From NCBI GenBank assembly GCA_036557785.1, contig DATBGZ010000081.1:59014-123013 (forward strand): a stretch of DNA of 64,000 nt, in the 5' to 3' direction. The notes beneath the pieces were generated by a model that saw only the letters and a list, made by a program, of their open reading frames with translations, ran no database searches and was not told the origin of the DNA. The position numbers were made by a program, and so were the translations under genes. Position 1 is the first letter of the stretch. Each line of letters opens with the position of its first letter. Shown piece after piece: positions 22,483 to 30,956 of this stretch. This stretch comes from DATBGZ01 sp036557785 (GTDB lineage: Bacteria > Actinomycetota > Actinomycetes > Mycobacteriales > Micromonosporaceae).

Positions 22483-23331
22483 ATGACCGGCTCGCCCCCG
22501 TCGACACCGGCGCCGCTGACGCAGCGCTCGGCCCGGGTGGTCGCGGCACGCCGCCTGCACCGCCGCCGTGAGCGTGACCACAGTGGACTGTTGCTTGTGG
22601 AGGGTCCTCAGGCCGTCCGGGAGGCGCTGGCCGAGGGTCTGGTGACGGAGCTGTTCGTGGAGGTCGGGCGCGCAGAGCAGGCCGTGCCGGCCGCGGCGGG
22701 CCAGGTGCGGGTGCACGCCGTGACCGCGCAGGGCCTCGCGGCGCTGGCGCAGACGGTGACCCCGCAGGGCGTGGTCGCGGTCGCCCGGCACCGCCACACC
22801 ACGCTCGGCCAGGCGCTCGCGCACGCCCCCCGGCTCGCCGTGGTGCTCGCGGGCATCGCCGATCCGGGCAACGCCGGCGCCGTGCTGCGCACGGCCGATG
22901 CCGCGGGCGCTGGCGTGGTGGTCTTCCCGGATGGCAGCGTGGATCCGTACAACGGCAAGTGCGTGCGAGCCAGCGCCGGCAGCCTCTTTCACCTCGACGT
23001 GGTCCGCGGCGGCAGCGAGGAGCAGGCCGTGGCCGAGCTGAAGCGCGCCGGGTTCACCGTGCTGGCGGCCGATGCGCACGGCGGGCACGACCTGGACGAC
23101 CTGCTGGAGACCGGCGGCCTGGGCGGCCGTACGGGCTGGATCTTCGGGGCCGAGGCGCACGGCCTGCCCCCGCAGGTCTGCGACCTGGCGGACGCGACCG
23201 TCCGGGTACCGATCCACGGGCGCGCCGAGAGCCTTAACCTCGCTGCGGCGGCCGCGGTCTGCCTGTACGCTTCCGCCAGAGCACAACGCCGCGCAGACCA
23301 ACGCGGGAAGCATCGAGGAGACGTGCCGTGA
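22483..23331 (+). CDS. TrmH/SpoU-family RNA 2'-O-methyltransferase
   Basis: 282 aa. SPOUT-fold enzyme that methylates a ribose 2'-OH of rRNA (or tRNA) with S-adenosylmethionine; the position right after rplT matches the gene called tsnR/rlmB in other actinobacteria. N-terminal substrate-binding domain (LLVEGPQAVREAL), then the three knot motifs: IADPGNAGAVLRTADAAGA, GWIFGAEAHGLP and VRVPIHGRAESLNLAAAAAVCLY. Short gap to rplT suggests cotranscription. The exact nucleotide target is not predictable here. Confidence 0.9.
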   Translation: MTGSPPSTPAPLTQRSARVVAARRLHRRRERDHSGLLLVEGPQAVREALAEGLVTELFVEVGRAEQAVPAAAGQVRVHAVTAQGLAALAQTVTPQGVVAVARHRHTTLGQALAHAPRLAVVLAGIADPGNAGAVLRTADAAGAGVVVFPDGSVDPYNGKCVRASAGSLFHLDVVRGGSEEQAVAELKRAGFTVLAADAHGGHDLDDLLETGGLGGRTGWIFGAEAHGLPPQVCDLADATVRVPIHGRAESLNLAAAAAVCLYASARAQRRADQRGKHRGDVP

Positions 23332-23437
23332 TCGGGGCCCAGCGGTTTACCCAGCCCGCCGCTGGCGGGCCGCGGGGCTGATCGCACCTCCTCACTCCAG
23401 GCACGCACCGGCGGGCGGCGGCAAAGCCGTGGGTTCG

Positions 23438-23443
23438 TAGACT
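23438..23443 (+). promoter_or_regulatory. -10 element of the pheST promoter
   Basis: TAGACT, 31 nt before the pheS ATG, leaving a short leader with a GGAGG ribosome binding site. No T-box features (stem I, AG bowl, antiterminator) were recognised in the 140 nt upstream of pheS. Confidence 0.4.
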
Positions 23444-23474
23444 TCGTGGGTTGCTCGCCCGGAGGACGCCCGTC

Positions 23475-24575
23475 ATGAGTTATCGCAACGACCCGTACGA
23501 CCCCAAGCAGGTCTCGCTGCTCGACCAGACCGCGCTCGATGATGCCGTGGCGCGCGCGCAGAAGGCGTTCGCCGCCGCGTCCGACGTGGACGCTCTGGTC
23601 GCCTCGCGCCACCAGCACCTGGGCGACCGGTCGCCCGTCTCACTGGCCCGCCGCGAGATCGGCGCCTTGCCCCCGCAGGCCAAATCCGATGCCGGCAAGC
23701 GGGTCAACGACGCACGCGCCACGATCCAGGGCTCGTACGACGCCCGGCTGCTGCAGTTGGAGCAGGACCGGGCCTCACGCGTCCTCGCCGAGGAGGCGGT
23801 GGATGTCACGCTGCCTGGCGAGCGCCACCCCCGGGGCGCCCGGCACCCGCTGACCACGCTGATGGAGCGGATCGCCGACCTCTTCGTCGGGATGGGCTAT
23901 GAGGTCGCCGAAGGCCCTGAGCTCGAGCTGGAGTGGGCGAACTTCGACGCGCTCAACATCCCGCCCGACCATCCGGCCCGGGGCCTGATGGACACCTTCT
24001 GGGTCGCCACCCCGGGCACAGCGGCGGGCGATCAGGTGGGCACCGGGTCGGGGCTCGTGCTGCGCACCCACACCTCGCCCGTGCAGGCGCGCACCATGCT
24101 GGAGCGCGAGCCGCCGATCTACGTGATCGTGCCCGGTCGGGTCTACCGGACCGACGAGCTGGACGCGACCCACTCGCCGGTGTTCCACCAGGTCGAAGGT
24201 CTGGTGGTGGACAAGGGCATCACGATGGCGCACCTGCGCGGGACGCTGGACCACTTCGCCCGGGCCATGTTCGGGCCCAGGGCGCGGACCCGGTGGCGGC
24301 CGCACTACTTCCCGTTCACCGAGCCGTCGGCAGAGTTCGATGTGTGGTTCGAGGCGCACCGCGACGGCCCGCGCTGGGTCGAATGGGGTGGTTGTGGCGT
24401 GGTCGACCCGAACGTGTTGCGCGCGTGCGGTATCGACCCCGACGTGTACACCGGGTTCGCGTTCGGGATGGGCATCGACCGGACCCTGATGTTCCGCAAC
24501 GGCCTGTCGGACATGCGGGAGTTCATCGAGGGCGACGTGCGGTTCACCCGGGCGTTCGGCATGGAGGTGCAGTAG
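23475..24575 (+). CDS. pheS: Phenylalanyl-tRNA synthetase alpha subunit
   Basis: 366 aa from the ATG at 23475, 9 nt after CCGGAGG; an upstream in-frame start has no site. Forms the alpha2-beta2 enzyme with PheT and holds the active site. N-terminal coiled coil (about 10-95), then class II motifs: motif 1 (HPLTTLMERIADLFVGMGYEVAEGPE), motif 2 (PVFHQVEGLVVD, RPHYFPFTEPSAE) and motif 3 (GFAFGMGIDRTLMFRNG). Three nt separate it from pheT. Confidence 0.96.
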   Translation: MSYRNDPYDPKQVSLLDQTALDDAVARAQKAFAAASDVDALVASRHQHLGDRSPVSLARREIGALPPQAKSDAGKRVNDARATIQGSYDARLLQLEQDRASRVLAEEAVDVTLPGERHPRGARHPLTTLMERIADLFVGMGYEVAEGPELELEWANFDALNIPPDHPARGLMDTFWVATPGTAAGDQVGTGSGLVLRTHTSPVQARTMLEREPPIYVIVPGRVYRTDELDATHSPVFHQVEGLVVDKGITMAHLRGTLDHFARAMFGPRARTRWRPHYFPFTEPSAEFDVWFEAHRDGPRWVEWGGCGVVDPNVLRACGIDPDVYTGFAFGMGIDRTLMFRNGLSDMREFIEGDVRFTRAFGMEVQ

Positions 24576-24577
24576 CG

Positions 24578-27064
24578 ATGCGGGTAGCCGTCTCCTGGCT
24601 GCGGGAGCACGTGGCGCTGCCGCCGGAGCTGACCGCGCAGCGGCTCGACGACGCTCTGACCAACCTTGGCATCGAGGTGGAGTCCATCGTGGACCAGGGC
24701 GCGAGCGTGCAGGGCACGCTCGCGGTGGGCCGGGTGCTCACCATCGAGGAGCTGACCGGGTTCCGCAAGCCGATCCGGTTCTGCACGGTCGACGTGGGCA
24801 AGGCCAACGGCACCGGCAAGCCGCAGGAGATCGTGTGCGGTGCCACCAACTTCGTCGAGGGCGACCTCGTCGCGGTGATCCTTCCGGGCGGAGTGCTACC
24901 GGGCGGGTTCACCATCGGCGCCCGCAAGACGTACGGCCACAACTCCAACGGCATGATCTGCTCGGCTCGGGAGTTGGGCGTCAGCGACGACCACGCCGGC
25001 ATCATGGTCCTCGATCCGCTCAGCGGCGCGACCCCCGGGCAGGACGCCCGGCCCTACGTGGGGCTCGGCGAGATGGTACTCGAAGTCGAGATCACTCCCG
25101 ACCGCGGCTACCAGATGTCCGTCCGGGGCCTGGCCCGCGAGCTGGCGTACGCCTTCGGTGTCCCGTTCACCGACCCCGGGACCGCGACTGCGCCGAAGGG
25201 CTCGACCCGGGGCAAGCCGGCATGGCCGGTGACCGTGGTCGACCAGGTCGGCTGTGACCGCTTCGCGGCCCGCCTGGTCACCGGGCTCGACCCGCACGCG
25301 CCCAGTCCACAGTGGATGCAGCGGCGGCTGCTCGCGGCCGGCGTCCGGACCCTCGGCCTGGCGATCGACGTGACGAACTACGTCATGCTCGAGCTCGGCC
25401 AGCCGATGCACGCGTTCGACGCGAACCGCATCTCCGGCGCTCTGGTCGTGCGCCGGGCCGCGCAGGGGGAACGGCTGACCACACTGGACGGTGTCGCCCG
25501 CGTGCTCTCGGCCGAGGACATGGTGATCTGCGACGACACCGGCCCCATCTCGCTCGCGGCCGTCATGGGGGGCCAGATTTCCGAGGTGGTCCCGGGGACG
25601 ACCACCGACGTGCTGCTCGAAGCGGCCCATTGGGACCCGACGATGGTGAGTCGGACCGCGCGCCGGCACAACCTGTTCAGCGAGGCGGCCAAGCGCTGGG
25701 AGCGGGGCGTGGACCGGGAGCTGGCGCTGGTCGCGATCGACCGGGCGGTGCAGATCCTGGTCGAGCACGGCGGTGGTACGGCGGGCCGGCAGATCCTCGA
25801 CCTGAACTACCCGCCGCAGACCGCGACGATCACGATGAACTCCGAGGAGGCCTCGCGGCTGGTCGGCATGCCCTACCCGACGAGCCGGGTCGCCGAGCTG
25901 CTGGTCGAGGTCGGCTGCGAGGTCACGGCGCAGGGATCCATCCTCACCGTCACGCCGCCGAGCTGGCGGCCCGACCTGGTACGCCCGGCGGACCTGGTCG
26001 AGGAGGTGGTCCGGCTCGATGGCTACGACAAGGTGCCCAGCACGCTGCCGGTCGCGCCGCCCGGTGCGGGACTGACCGCGACGCAGCGGCGACGCCGTAC
26101 GGTCGGGCGGGCACTGGCGGAGCTCGGGTACGTGGAGGTGCTGCCGACCCCGTTCATCTCGACCGATGCGCTGCGCCGCCTGGGTCTGCCGACCGCGGCG
26201 CTGCGACTGGCGAACCCGCTCTCCGAGGAGGAGCCGCTGATGCGCACCAGCCTCCTGCCGGGGCTGCTCGCGACGCTGCGGCGCAACCTCGGCCGGGGCA
26301 ATCGGGATGTGGCGCTCTTCGAGCTTGGCCTGGTCTTCCTGCCCACCACCGACGGGCCACCGCCCGTGCTCGACGTGGCCCGGCGACCGACCGACGAGGA
26401 GTGGGAGCGGGCCAAGGCGGCCGTGCCGTCGCAGCCGACCCATGTCGCCACGGTCGCGGCGGGGGAGTTGGCGCACTCGGGCTGGTGGGGCGCCGGCCGA
26501 CAGGTCGACTGGGCCGACACCATCCAGGTCGCCCGTGACGTGCTCGCCAGTGCCGGTGTCCGCCCGTCGTCGGTGCGGGTGAGCGCTGCCGGCCCGATGC
26601 CGTGGCATCCGGGTCGCTGCGCGGCCGTGCTCACCGACGGTGCCGTGATCGGGCACGCGGGCGAGCTGCATCCGGCGGTCTGCGCGGACCTGGAGGTGCC
26701 GAAGCGGACCTGCGCGCTCGAGCTCGACCTCAGTGCCGTGCCCTTTCCCGGGCCCACGCCCGCACCGGCGCTGTCGACCTTCCCGGCGGCGCTCATCGAC
26801 GTCGCGCTCGTGGTGGCGTCGCAGGTGCCGGCGGCCGAGGTCGAGCAGTCGCTTGTGGACGGTGCCGGGTCGCTGCTGGAGTCGGTACGGCTCTTCGACG
26901 TCTACACGGGCTCGCAGGTCGGTGCCGGGAAGAAGTCACTGGCGTACAAGCTCACCTTCCGGGCAGCCGACCGTACGCTAACCGCGGAGGAGGCGGTGGC
27001 CGCCCGCGACTCGGCCGTTGCCGTGGCGGCGCAACGGTTCCAGGCCACCCTCCGCGGCGCCTGA
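24578..27064 (+). CDS. pheT: Phenylalanyl-tRNA synthetase beta subunit
   Basis: 828 aa, usual length. MRVAVSWLREHVALP start; EMAP-like tRNA-binding domain (about 40-155, with EIVCGATNF and GMICSARELGVSDDH), B3/B4 editing domain (about 215-385, LGLAIDVTNYVMLELGQPMHAFD), B5 domain (about 405-480), catalytic-like core with GRGNRDVALFELGLVF, and the C-terminal ferredoxin-fold anticodon-binding domain (about 735-828, VRLFDVYTGSQVGAGKKSLAYKL). GGAGGT lies upstream, within the end of pheS. Confidence 0.96.
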   Translation: MRVAVSWLREHVALPPELTAQRLDDALTNLGIEVESIVDQGASVQGTLAVGRVLTIEELTGFRKPIRFCTVDVGKANGTGKPQEIVCGATNFVEGDLVAVILPGGVLPGGFTIGARKTYGHNSNGMICSARELGVSDDHAGIMVLDPLSGATPGQDARPYVGLGEMVLEVEITPDRGYQMSVRGLARELAYAFGVPFTDPGTATAPKGSTRGKPAWPVTVVDQVGCDRFAARLVTGLDPHAPSPQWMQRRLLAAGVRTLGLAIDVTNYVMLELGQPMHAFDANRISGALVVRRAAQGERLTTLDGVARVLSAEDMVICDDTGPISLAAVMGGQISEVVPGTTTDVLLEAAHWDPTMVSRTARRHNLFSEAAKRWERGVDRELALVAIDRAVQILVEHGGGTAGRQILDLNYPPQTATITMNSEEASRLVGMPYPTSRVAELLVEVGCEVTAQGSILTVTPPSWRPDLVRPADLVEEVVRLDGYDKVPSTLPVAPPGAGLTATQRRRRTVGRALAELGYVEVLPTPFISTDALRRLGLPTAALRLANPLSEEEPLMRTSLLPGLLATLRRNLGRGNRDVALFELGLVFLPTTDGPPPVLDVARRPTDEEWERAKAAVPSQPTHVATVAAGELAHSGWWGAGRQVDWADTIQVARDVLASAGVRPSSVRVSAAGPMPWHPGRCAAVLTDGAVIGHAGELHPAVCADLEVPKRTCALELDLSAVPFPGPTPAPALSTFPAALIDVALVVASQVPAAEVEQSLVDGAGSLLESVRLFDVYTGSQVGAGKKSLAYKLTFRAADRTLTAEEAVAARDSAVAVAAQRFQATLRGA

Positions 27065-27103
27065 CGGCGACAGAGGCGAGGCGAGGCGCAGGCGATGCTG
27101 CTG

Positions 27104-27137
27104 GGCGTTCTCGCGGATCAGGCGTTCTCGCCGATCA
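27104..27137. repeat. 17-bp tandem duplication across the phosphotransferase stop codon
   Basis: GGCGTTCTCGCGGATCA (27104-27120) and GGCGTTCTCGCCGATCA (27121-27137) differ at one base. The second copy encodes the last residues LIGENA of the leftward gene, the first repeats them beyond the stop. Confidence 0.75.
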
Positions 27138-28197
27138 GGCGTTCGGTGCGCTGTTCCAGTGCCGTGACGACCTGGCGCAGTTCGGCGAAGGCCGGGTTGG
27201 TCGTCTGGGCGTGGACGTAGCGGTAGTACACCTGCTGCGCGATGACGGCGAGGCGGAACAGCCCGAAGACCTCGTAGAAGAGCCACTGCTCAGCGCTGAT
27301 CGGGCGACCGGAACGCTGCGCGTAGTACTCGACGATCTGGGCCCGGGTGAGCATCCCGGGCACGGTGGTGGGCTGGCGCCGCAGGCGGCGAAACGCCGGG
27401 TCGTCGTCGGTCTGCGCCCAGTAGGCGAGGCTGCCGCCCAGATCCATGAACGGATCACCGACGGTGGCCATCTCCCAGTCGAGGATGCCGACCACGTGCA
27501 GCGGGTCGTCGGGGTCGAGGACGATGTTGTCCAGCCGGTAATCGTTGTGGATCACGCAGTGGGCGGTGTCGGACGGCTGGTTCGCGGCCAGCCACGCCAT
27601 GATCGGGTCGAAGGCGCCGACGTCGGCCGTGCGCGCCCGACGGTAGCGGTCCGACCACCCCGCCACCTGCCGGGCGACGTAGCCCTCACCGCGCCCGAAG
27701 CGCTGCAGTCCCGTCGCGACCGGGTCCACCCGATGCAGGTCCACCAGACGGTCGATGACGACGCGGCACAGGCTGGCGGCCTGCTCCGGGGTCAGCGTCA
27801 TCCCCGGCGGCAGGTCACGCCGCAGGATCCGACCCTCGATGCGGGCCATCACAGAGAAGTCCGAGCCGATGACCGTGGGGTCGTCGCAGAACGCCAGCAC
27901 CTCGGGCACGTAGCCGAAGGTCGGCCTCAGCAGTCGCTGGACGTCGTACTCGCGGCGCACGTCATGGGCGCCCCTCGCCTTGGTACCGGCCGGAGGTCGG
28001 CGCAGGATCAGGTCCCGCTCGGGGTAGCGCAACAGGTAGGTCAGGTTCGATACCCCGGCCGGGAACTGGCGTACGGTCGGATCCTGGTCCAGACCGGTCG
28101 CATCGTCCACATGCGAGCGTAGCCAGGACGCCACAGCCGCGACGTCGAAGGCATCCTCCTCGCGAACCTCGCTAGCCGGATCCAGGTCGGTGCTCAT
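27118..28197 (-). CDS. Aminoglycoside-phosphotransferase-like kinase (ACAD10/11 type)
   Basis: 359 aa from the ATG at 28197, overlapping the upstream stop (ATGA). Protein-kinase-like fold: VRQFPAGVSNLTYLLR nucleotide loop, DLILRRPP lysine/arginine strand, then catalytic HNDYRLDNIVLD (about 214-225, Asn for the more common Gly) and metal-binding GILDWEMATVGDPFMDLG. In animals the same kinase type is fused to an acyl-CoA dehydrogenase in ACAD10/ACAD11 and phosphorylates 4-hydroxyacyl-CoA for elimination; the coupled operon here suggests the same job. Substrate not certain. Confidence 0.88.
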   Translation of the reverse strand: MSTDLDPASEVREEDAFDVAAVASWLRSHVDDATGLDQDPTVRQFPAGVSNLTYLLRYPERDLILRRPPAGTKARGAHDVRREYDVQRLLRPTFGYVPEVLAFCDDPTVIGSDFSVMARIEGRILRRDLPPGMTLTPEQAASLCRVVIDRLVDLHRVDPVATGLQRFGRGEGYVARQVAGWSDRYRRARTADVGAFDPIMAWLAANQPSDTAHCVIHNDYRLDNIVLDPDDPLHVVGILDWEMATVGDPFMDLGGSLAYWAQTDDDPAFRRLRRQPTTVPGMLTRAQIVEYYAQRSGRPISAEQWLFYEVFGLFRLAVIAQQVYYRYVHAQTTNPAFAELRQVVTALEQRTERLIGENA

Positions 28198-29438
28198 CGA
28201 TACTGCGCGAGCTCGATGCGGGCGACGACGCCGCGGTGCACCTCGTCCGGGCCGTCCGCGAAGCGCAGGGCTCTCGCCGCGAGCCAGGAGGCCGCGAGCG
28301 GGAAGTCGTCGGAGAGCGAACCGCCGCCGTGCAGCTGCATGGCCAGGTCGAGCACCTGCTCCGCCATGCCCGGCACGGCGACCTTGATCTGGCTCACCGC
28401 GCCGAGCGCCGCCGGGTCGCCGGAGTCGAGCAGCCAGGCGGCGTGCAGCACCAGCAGGCGTGCCTGGTTGATCGCGATGCGGGCATCCGCGATCCGTTCC
28501 CGGTTGCCGCCGAGGTCCACCAACGGCTTGCCGAAGGCCACCCGGCTCAGTCCCCGGCGACAGGCCAGCTCCAGCGCCTTCTCGGCGACGCCGATCAGGC
28601 GCATGCAGTGGTGCACGCGGCCCGGACCGAGGCGGCCCTGGGCGATCTCGAAGGCGCGACCCGGTCCCGCGACGATGTTCGCCACCGGCACCCGGACGTC
28701 GGTCAGCTCCACCTCGCCGTGGCCGAAGGGCTCGTCGTACCAGCCCATCGTGGGCAACATCCGGACGACCCGCACGCCCGGCGCGTCGCGCGGCACGAGC
28801 ACCATCGAGTGCTGCGCGTGCCGGGGGGCGGTCGGATCGGTCAGGCCCATGAAGATCAGCAATTGGCACTCGACGCTGCCCACCCCGGTTGACCACCACT
28901 TGCGTCCATTGAGGACGATCTCGTCGCCATCGACCACGGCGGTCGCCTGCATCGTGGTCGCGTCCGAGGACGCCACGTCGGGCTCGGTCATGAGGAAGGC
29001 ACTACGGATTCGCCCGTCCAGCAGAGGCTCGAGCCATTGGGCGCGCTGGGCATCGTCGCCGTAGCGCAGCAGGACCTCCATGTTGCCCGTGTCGGGGGCG
29101 TTGCAGTTGAACACATAGGGCGCGATCGGCGAGCGCCCCATGAGCTCCGCGATGGGGGCATAGTCCACATTGGTCAGCCCGGCACCGTCCGCGGTGCCGA
29201 AGCGTGTGGCGTAGTCACCCTCGTGTCCGGCCGGCAGGAACAGGTTCCACAATCCTTCGGCCCGGGCCTTGTGTCGCAGCTGGGCCAACCGGGGCAGCGG
29301 TCGCCACTGCTCGCCCCGCGCCCGGGCCTCGGCGAGCTCCCGTGCGTACGTCGCCTCGACCGGGGTGATCTCGTCGTCGATGAACCGCGAGACGCGCTGC
29401 GCGAGCTGTGCCCCGCGCGGCGAGGGTGACAACAGCAC
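28194..29438 (-). CDS. Acyl-CoA dehydrogenase (ACAD10/11-like)
   Basis: 414 aa from the GTG at 29438, which has CGGAG 8 nt upstream; the ATG at 29483 has its only SD-like bases touching the start. FAD enzyme acting on acyl-CoA; ETF-linked. Motifs: NCNAPDTGNMEVLLRYG, FLMTEPDVASSDATTM (FAD/substrate loop), NGRKWWSTG, then RVHHCMRLIGVAEKALEL and the C-terminal MQLHGGGSLSDDFPLA with the FAD-contacting region. The catalytic Glu of the usual position is not assigned with certainty. Coupled to the downstream kinase by a 4-nt overlap, so both likely act on hydroxy-fatty acids. Confidence 0.9.
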   Translation of the reverse strand: MLLSPSPRGAQLAQRVSRFIDDEITPVEATYARELAEARARGEQWRPLPRLAQLRHKARAEGLWNLFLPAGHEGDYATRFGTADGAGLTNVDYAPIAELMGRSPIAPYVFNCNAPDTGNMEVLLRYGDDAQRAQWLEPLLDGRIRSAFLMTEPDVASSDATTMQATAVVDGDEIVLNGRKWWSTGVGSVECQLLIFMGLTDPTAPRHAQHSMVLVPRDAPGVRVVRMLPTMGWYDEPFGHGEVELTDVRVPVANIVAGPGRAFEIAQGRLGPGRVHHCMRLIGVAEKALELACRRGLSRVAFGKPLVDLGGNRERIADARIAINQARLLVLHAAWLLDSGDPAALGAVSQIKVAVPGMAEQVLDLAMQLHGGGSLSDDFPLAASWLAARALRFADGPDEVHRGVVARIELAQYR

Positions 29439-29517
29439 GACGCCACTCCGTTCCTGTCCGGCCCGCTTTGCCCTCGGCGGCATTCTCCCACCACGGCCCC
29501 TGGCCGATCGCCCGCGC

Positions 29518-30501
29518 TCAGCGCCGCCAGAGGCGCCAGAACCGGGCGGCCGTCTCGAGGATCGTGGTCACGATCGAGATGCCCGCAGCGATCATGACAC
29601 CGCGGTCGGTCCACGTCGTCGCGGTCGACGACCATCCGAGCGCGTCGGCGAAGGCCGGGTTGAGCACGTGGTGGTTCGCCGCGAGCCAGAGCAGCAGCGC
29701 GGCCGCGGGGATGCCGGCGAGCGGGGCGAAGGCGGCCAGCCGCGTGGCGGAGTAGCTGGCGACCGTCAGGCCCACCGAGAGCGCGATGAGCGCGATGAAG
29801 ACATAGACCGTGCCGCTGTCCCACAGCCAGGGATCGAGGATGTTGATGACCGAGCCGTTCGCGTCGCGCCGCGGGGAGAGTCTCGGCGTGAGCAGGATCG
29901 CCGTGACGAACAGCGCCGACCAGACGACCAGCGCGATGAGCTCCCCGATCCGCGGGGCGCGCGGCCCGGCCCGCGGTGGCAGCATCGAGGGCTTCCACGG
30001 ACCGGTCAGCGGCGTCCGTACGCCCGGGGCCCGCTCCAGCAGGGCGAAGCCGAGCGTGGTCCAGAACACCAGGTGCAGACCGGTGGTCAACGTCGTGCCG
30101 ACCACCGTGGCGACCACACGCCCGGCCGGCACGTGCAGCGCGACCTGCACGACCGCCACCGCCGCGGCGGTCAGCGGGAGGACTGTGGCGAGCAGGACAC
30201 GCAGCAGCCGTACGTAGTCCAGGTAGAGAGCCGGCCCGATCAGGTGGAGCGGCGCGCCGGTGTAGTTGGCGGCGAGCCGGGCCGGGTCGCCGAGTTCGGT
30301 GAGCACCGCCTCCTCGGCCTGTGCGGCATCCGCGCCGGCGGCGACCCGGTCCTCGACGGCGTCGGCGATCGACGAGCGCAGTTCGGCGTCGATGTCGGAG
30401 CGTTTCGCGGGCGGGACGCTGCGCAGGGCCGCCTGGATGTAGCGCTCGGTCAGGCTCGGGCCGGTGGGCGTGGACGTCGGATCAGTGCGAAGGCTGCTCA
30501 T
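29518..30501 (-). CDS. HAAS-domain multi-pass membrane protein
   Basis: 327 aa. The N-terminal 90 residues (LTERYIQAALRSVPPAKRSDIDAELRSSIADAVEDR, AVLTELGDPARLAANYTG) match the HAAS / permease-prefix domain that accompanies PadR regulators. About seven hydrophobic helices follow (from about 100 to 325) with no transporter motif. The start overlaps the padR stop (ATGA), so both form one unit. The HAAS-PadR pairing is usually linked to envelope stress or antibiotic sensing; the ligand here is unknown. Confidence 0.8.
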   Translation of the reverse strand: MSSLRTDPTSTPTGPSLTERYIQAALRSVPPAKRSDIDAELRSSIADAVEDRVAAGADAAQAEEAVLTELGDPARLAANYTGAPLHLIGPALYLDYVRLLRVLLATVLPLTAAAVAVVQVALHVPAGRVVATVVGTTLTTGLHLVFWTTLGFALLERAPGVRTPLTGPWKPSMLPPRAGPRAPRIGELIALVVWSALFVTAILLTPRLSPRRDANGSVINILDPWLWDSGTVYVFIALIALSVGLTVASYSATRLAAFAPLAGIPAAALLLWLAANHHVLNPAFADALGWSSTATTWTDRGVMIAAGISIVTTILETAARFWRLWRR

Positions 30502-30839
30502 GAGTCGCCTCTCAGGTGGTGAAGTGCCGTGGTGAGCTCGTCCCAGTCGCCGAGCAGGAGATCCGCGAGCTTGGATCCCTCGTCGCTGGTCCGGTAGAAC
30601 TTGCGGGGCCGGGACTCACCGGTGTCCCAGTCGCTGGTCAACAGGCCCTGCCGCTCGAGCCGGCGCAGCAGCGGATAGAGCGTGTTGGCGTCGACCGCGA
30701 CGCCGCCGCGCGCGAGCAGCTCGAGCAGGGCGTAGCCGTAGTTCGGCTGCCGGAGGATCAACAGGCAGGCCAGGACGACCGTCCCGCGTCGCAGCTCCTG
30801 CAGGTGTCCCGCTACCAGATCGCCTTCGTCATCGACCAT
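30498..30839 (-). CDS. PadR-family transcriptional regulator
   Basis: 113 aa from the ATG at 30839; an upstream frame lacks support. Winged helix: ELRRGTVVLACLLILRQPNYGYALLELLARGG, then TLYPLLRRLERQGLLTSDW with the wing ESRPRKFYRTSDEG, and a dimerisation helix at the end. First gene of the unit with the HAAS membrane protein. A 19-bp palindrome directly upstream (30857-30875) is a likely autoregulatory operator. Confidence 0.9.
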   Translation of the reverse strand: MVDDEGDLVAGHLQELRRGTVVLACLLILRQPNYGYALLELLARGGVAVDANTLYPLLRRLERQGLLTSDWDTGESRPRKFYRTSDEGSKLADLLLGDWDELTTALHHLRGDS

Positions 30840-30856
30840 AGCCCGACACGATAGTG

Positions 30857-30875
30857 TGCAACGCACAATGTTGCA
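30857..30875. promoter_or_regulatory. Candidate PadR operator
   Basis: TGCAAC-N7-GTTGCA, perfect arms, 18-36 bp upstream of the padR start. It would overlap the leftward promoter region (CACTAT-like -10). Spacing and palindromic form fit PadR dimers. Confidence 0.5.
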
Positions 30876-30900
30876 ACAGCGTTCGGAGCCTCGCCAGGGC

Positions 30901-30936
30901 TTAGGATCCTGATACGATTGAGTGCATAGTCATGCA
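30901..30936 (+). promoter_or_regulatory. argC promoter with candidate ARG box
   Basis: TTAGGA (30901-30906), 18 bp, CATAGT (30925-30930). The -10 is embedded in TGCATAGTCATGCA (30923-30936), with 5-bp inverted arms. The 11-mer ATAGTCATGCA is repeated at the argJ start region (33854-33864), so this is a likely ArgR operator. Confidence 0.5.
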
Positions 30937-30956
30937 GCCCGGAGAGGGTGGTGGGC

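Noticed and set aside
23332..23474. T-box riboswitch upstream of pheS
   Set aside because: No stem I or T-box antiterminator sequence was found and the gap is too short after a -10 at 23438.
24896..26671. 591-codon minus-strand frame inside pheT
   Set aside because: pheT is certain from motifs throughout; the antisense frame lacks any domain.
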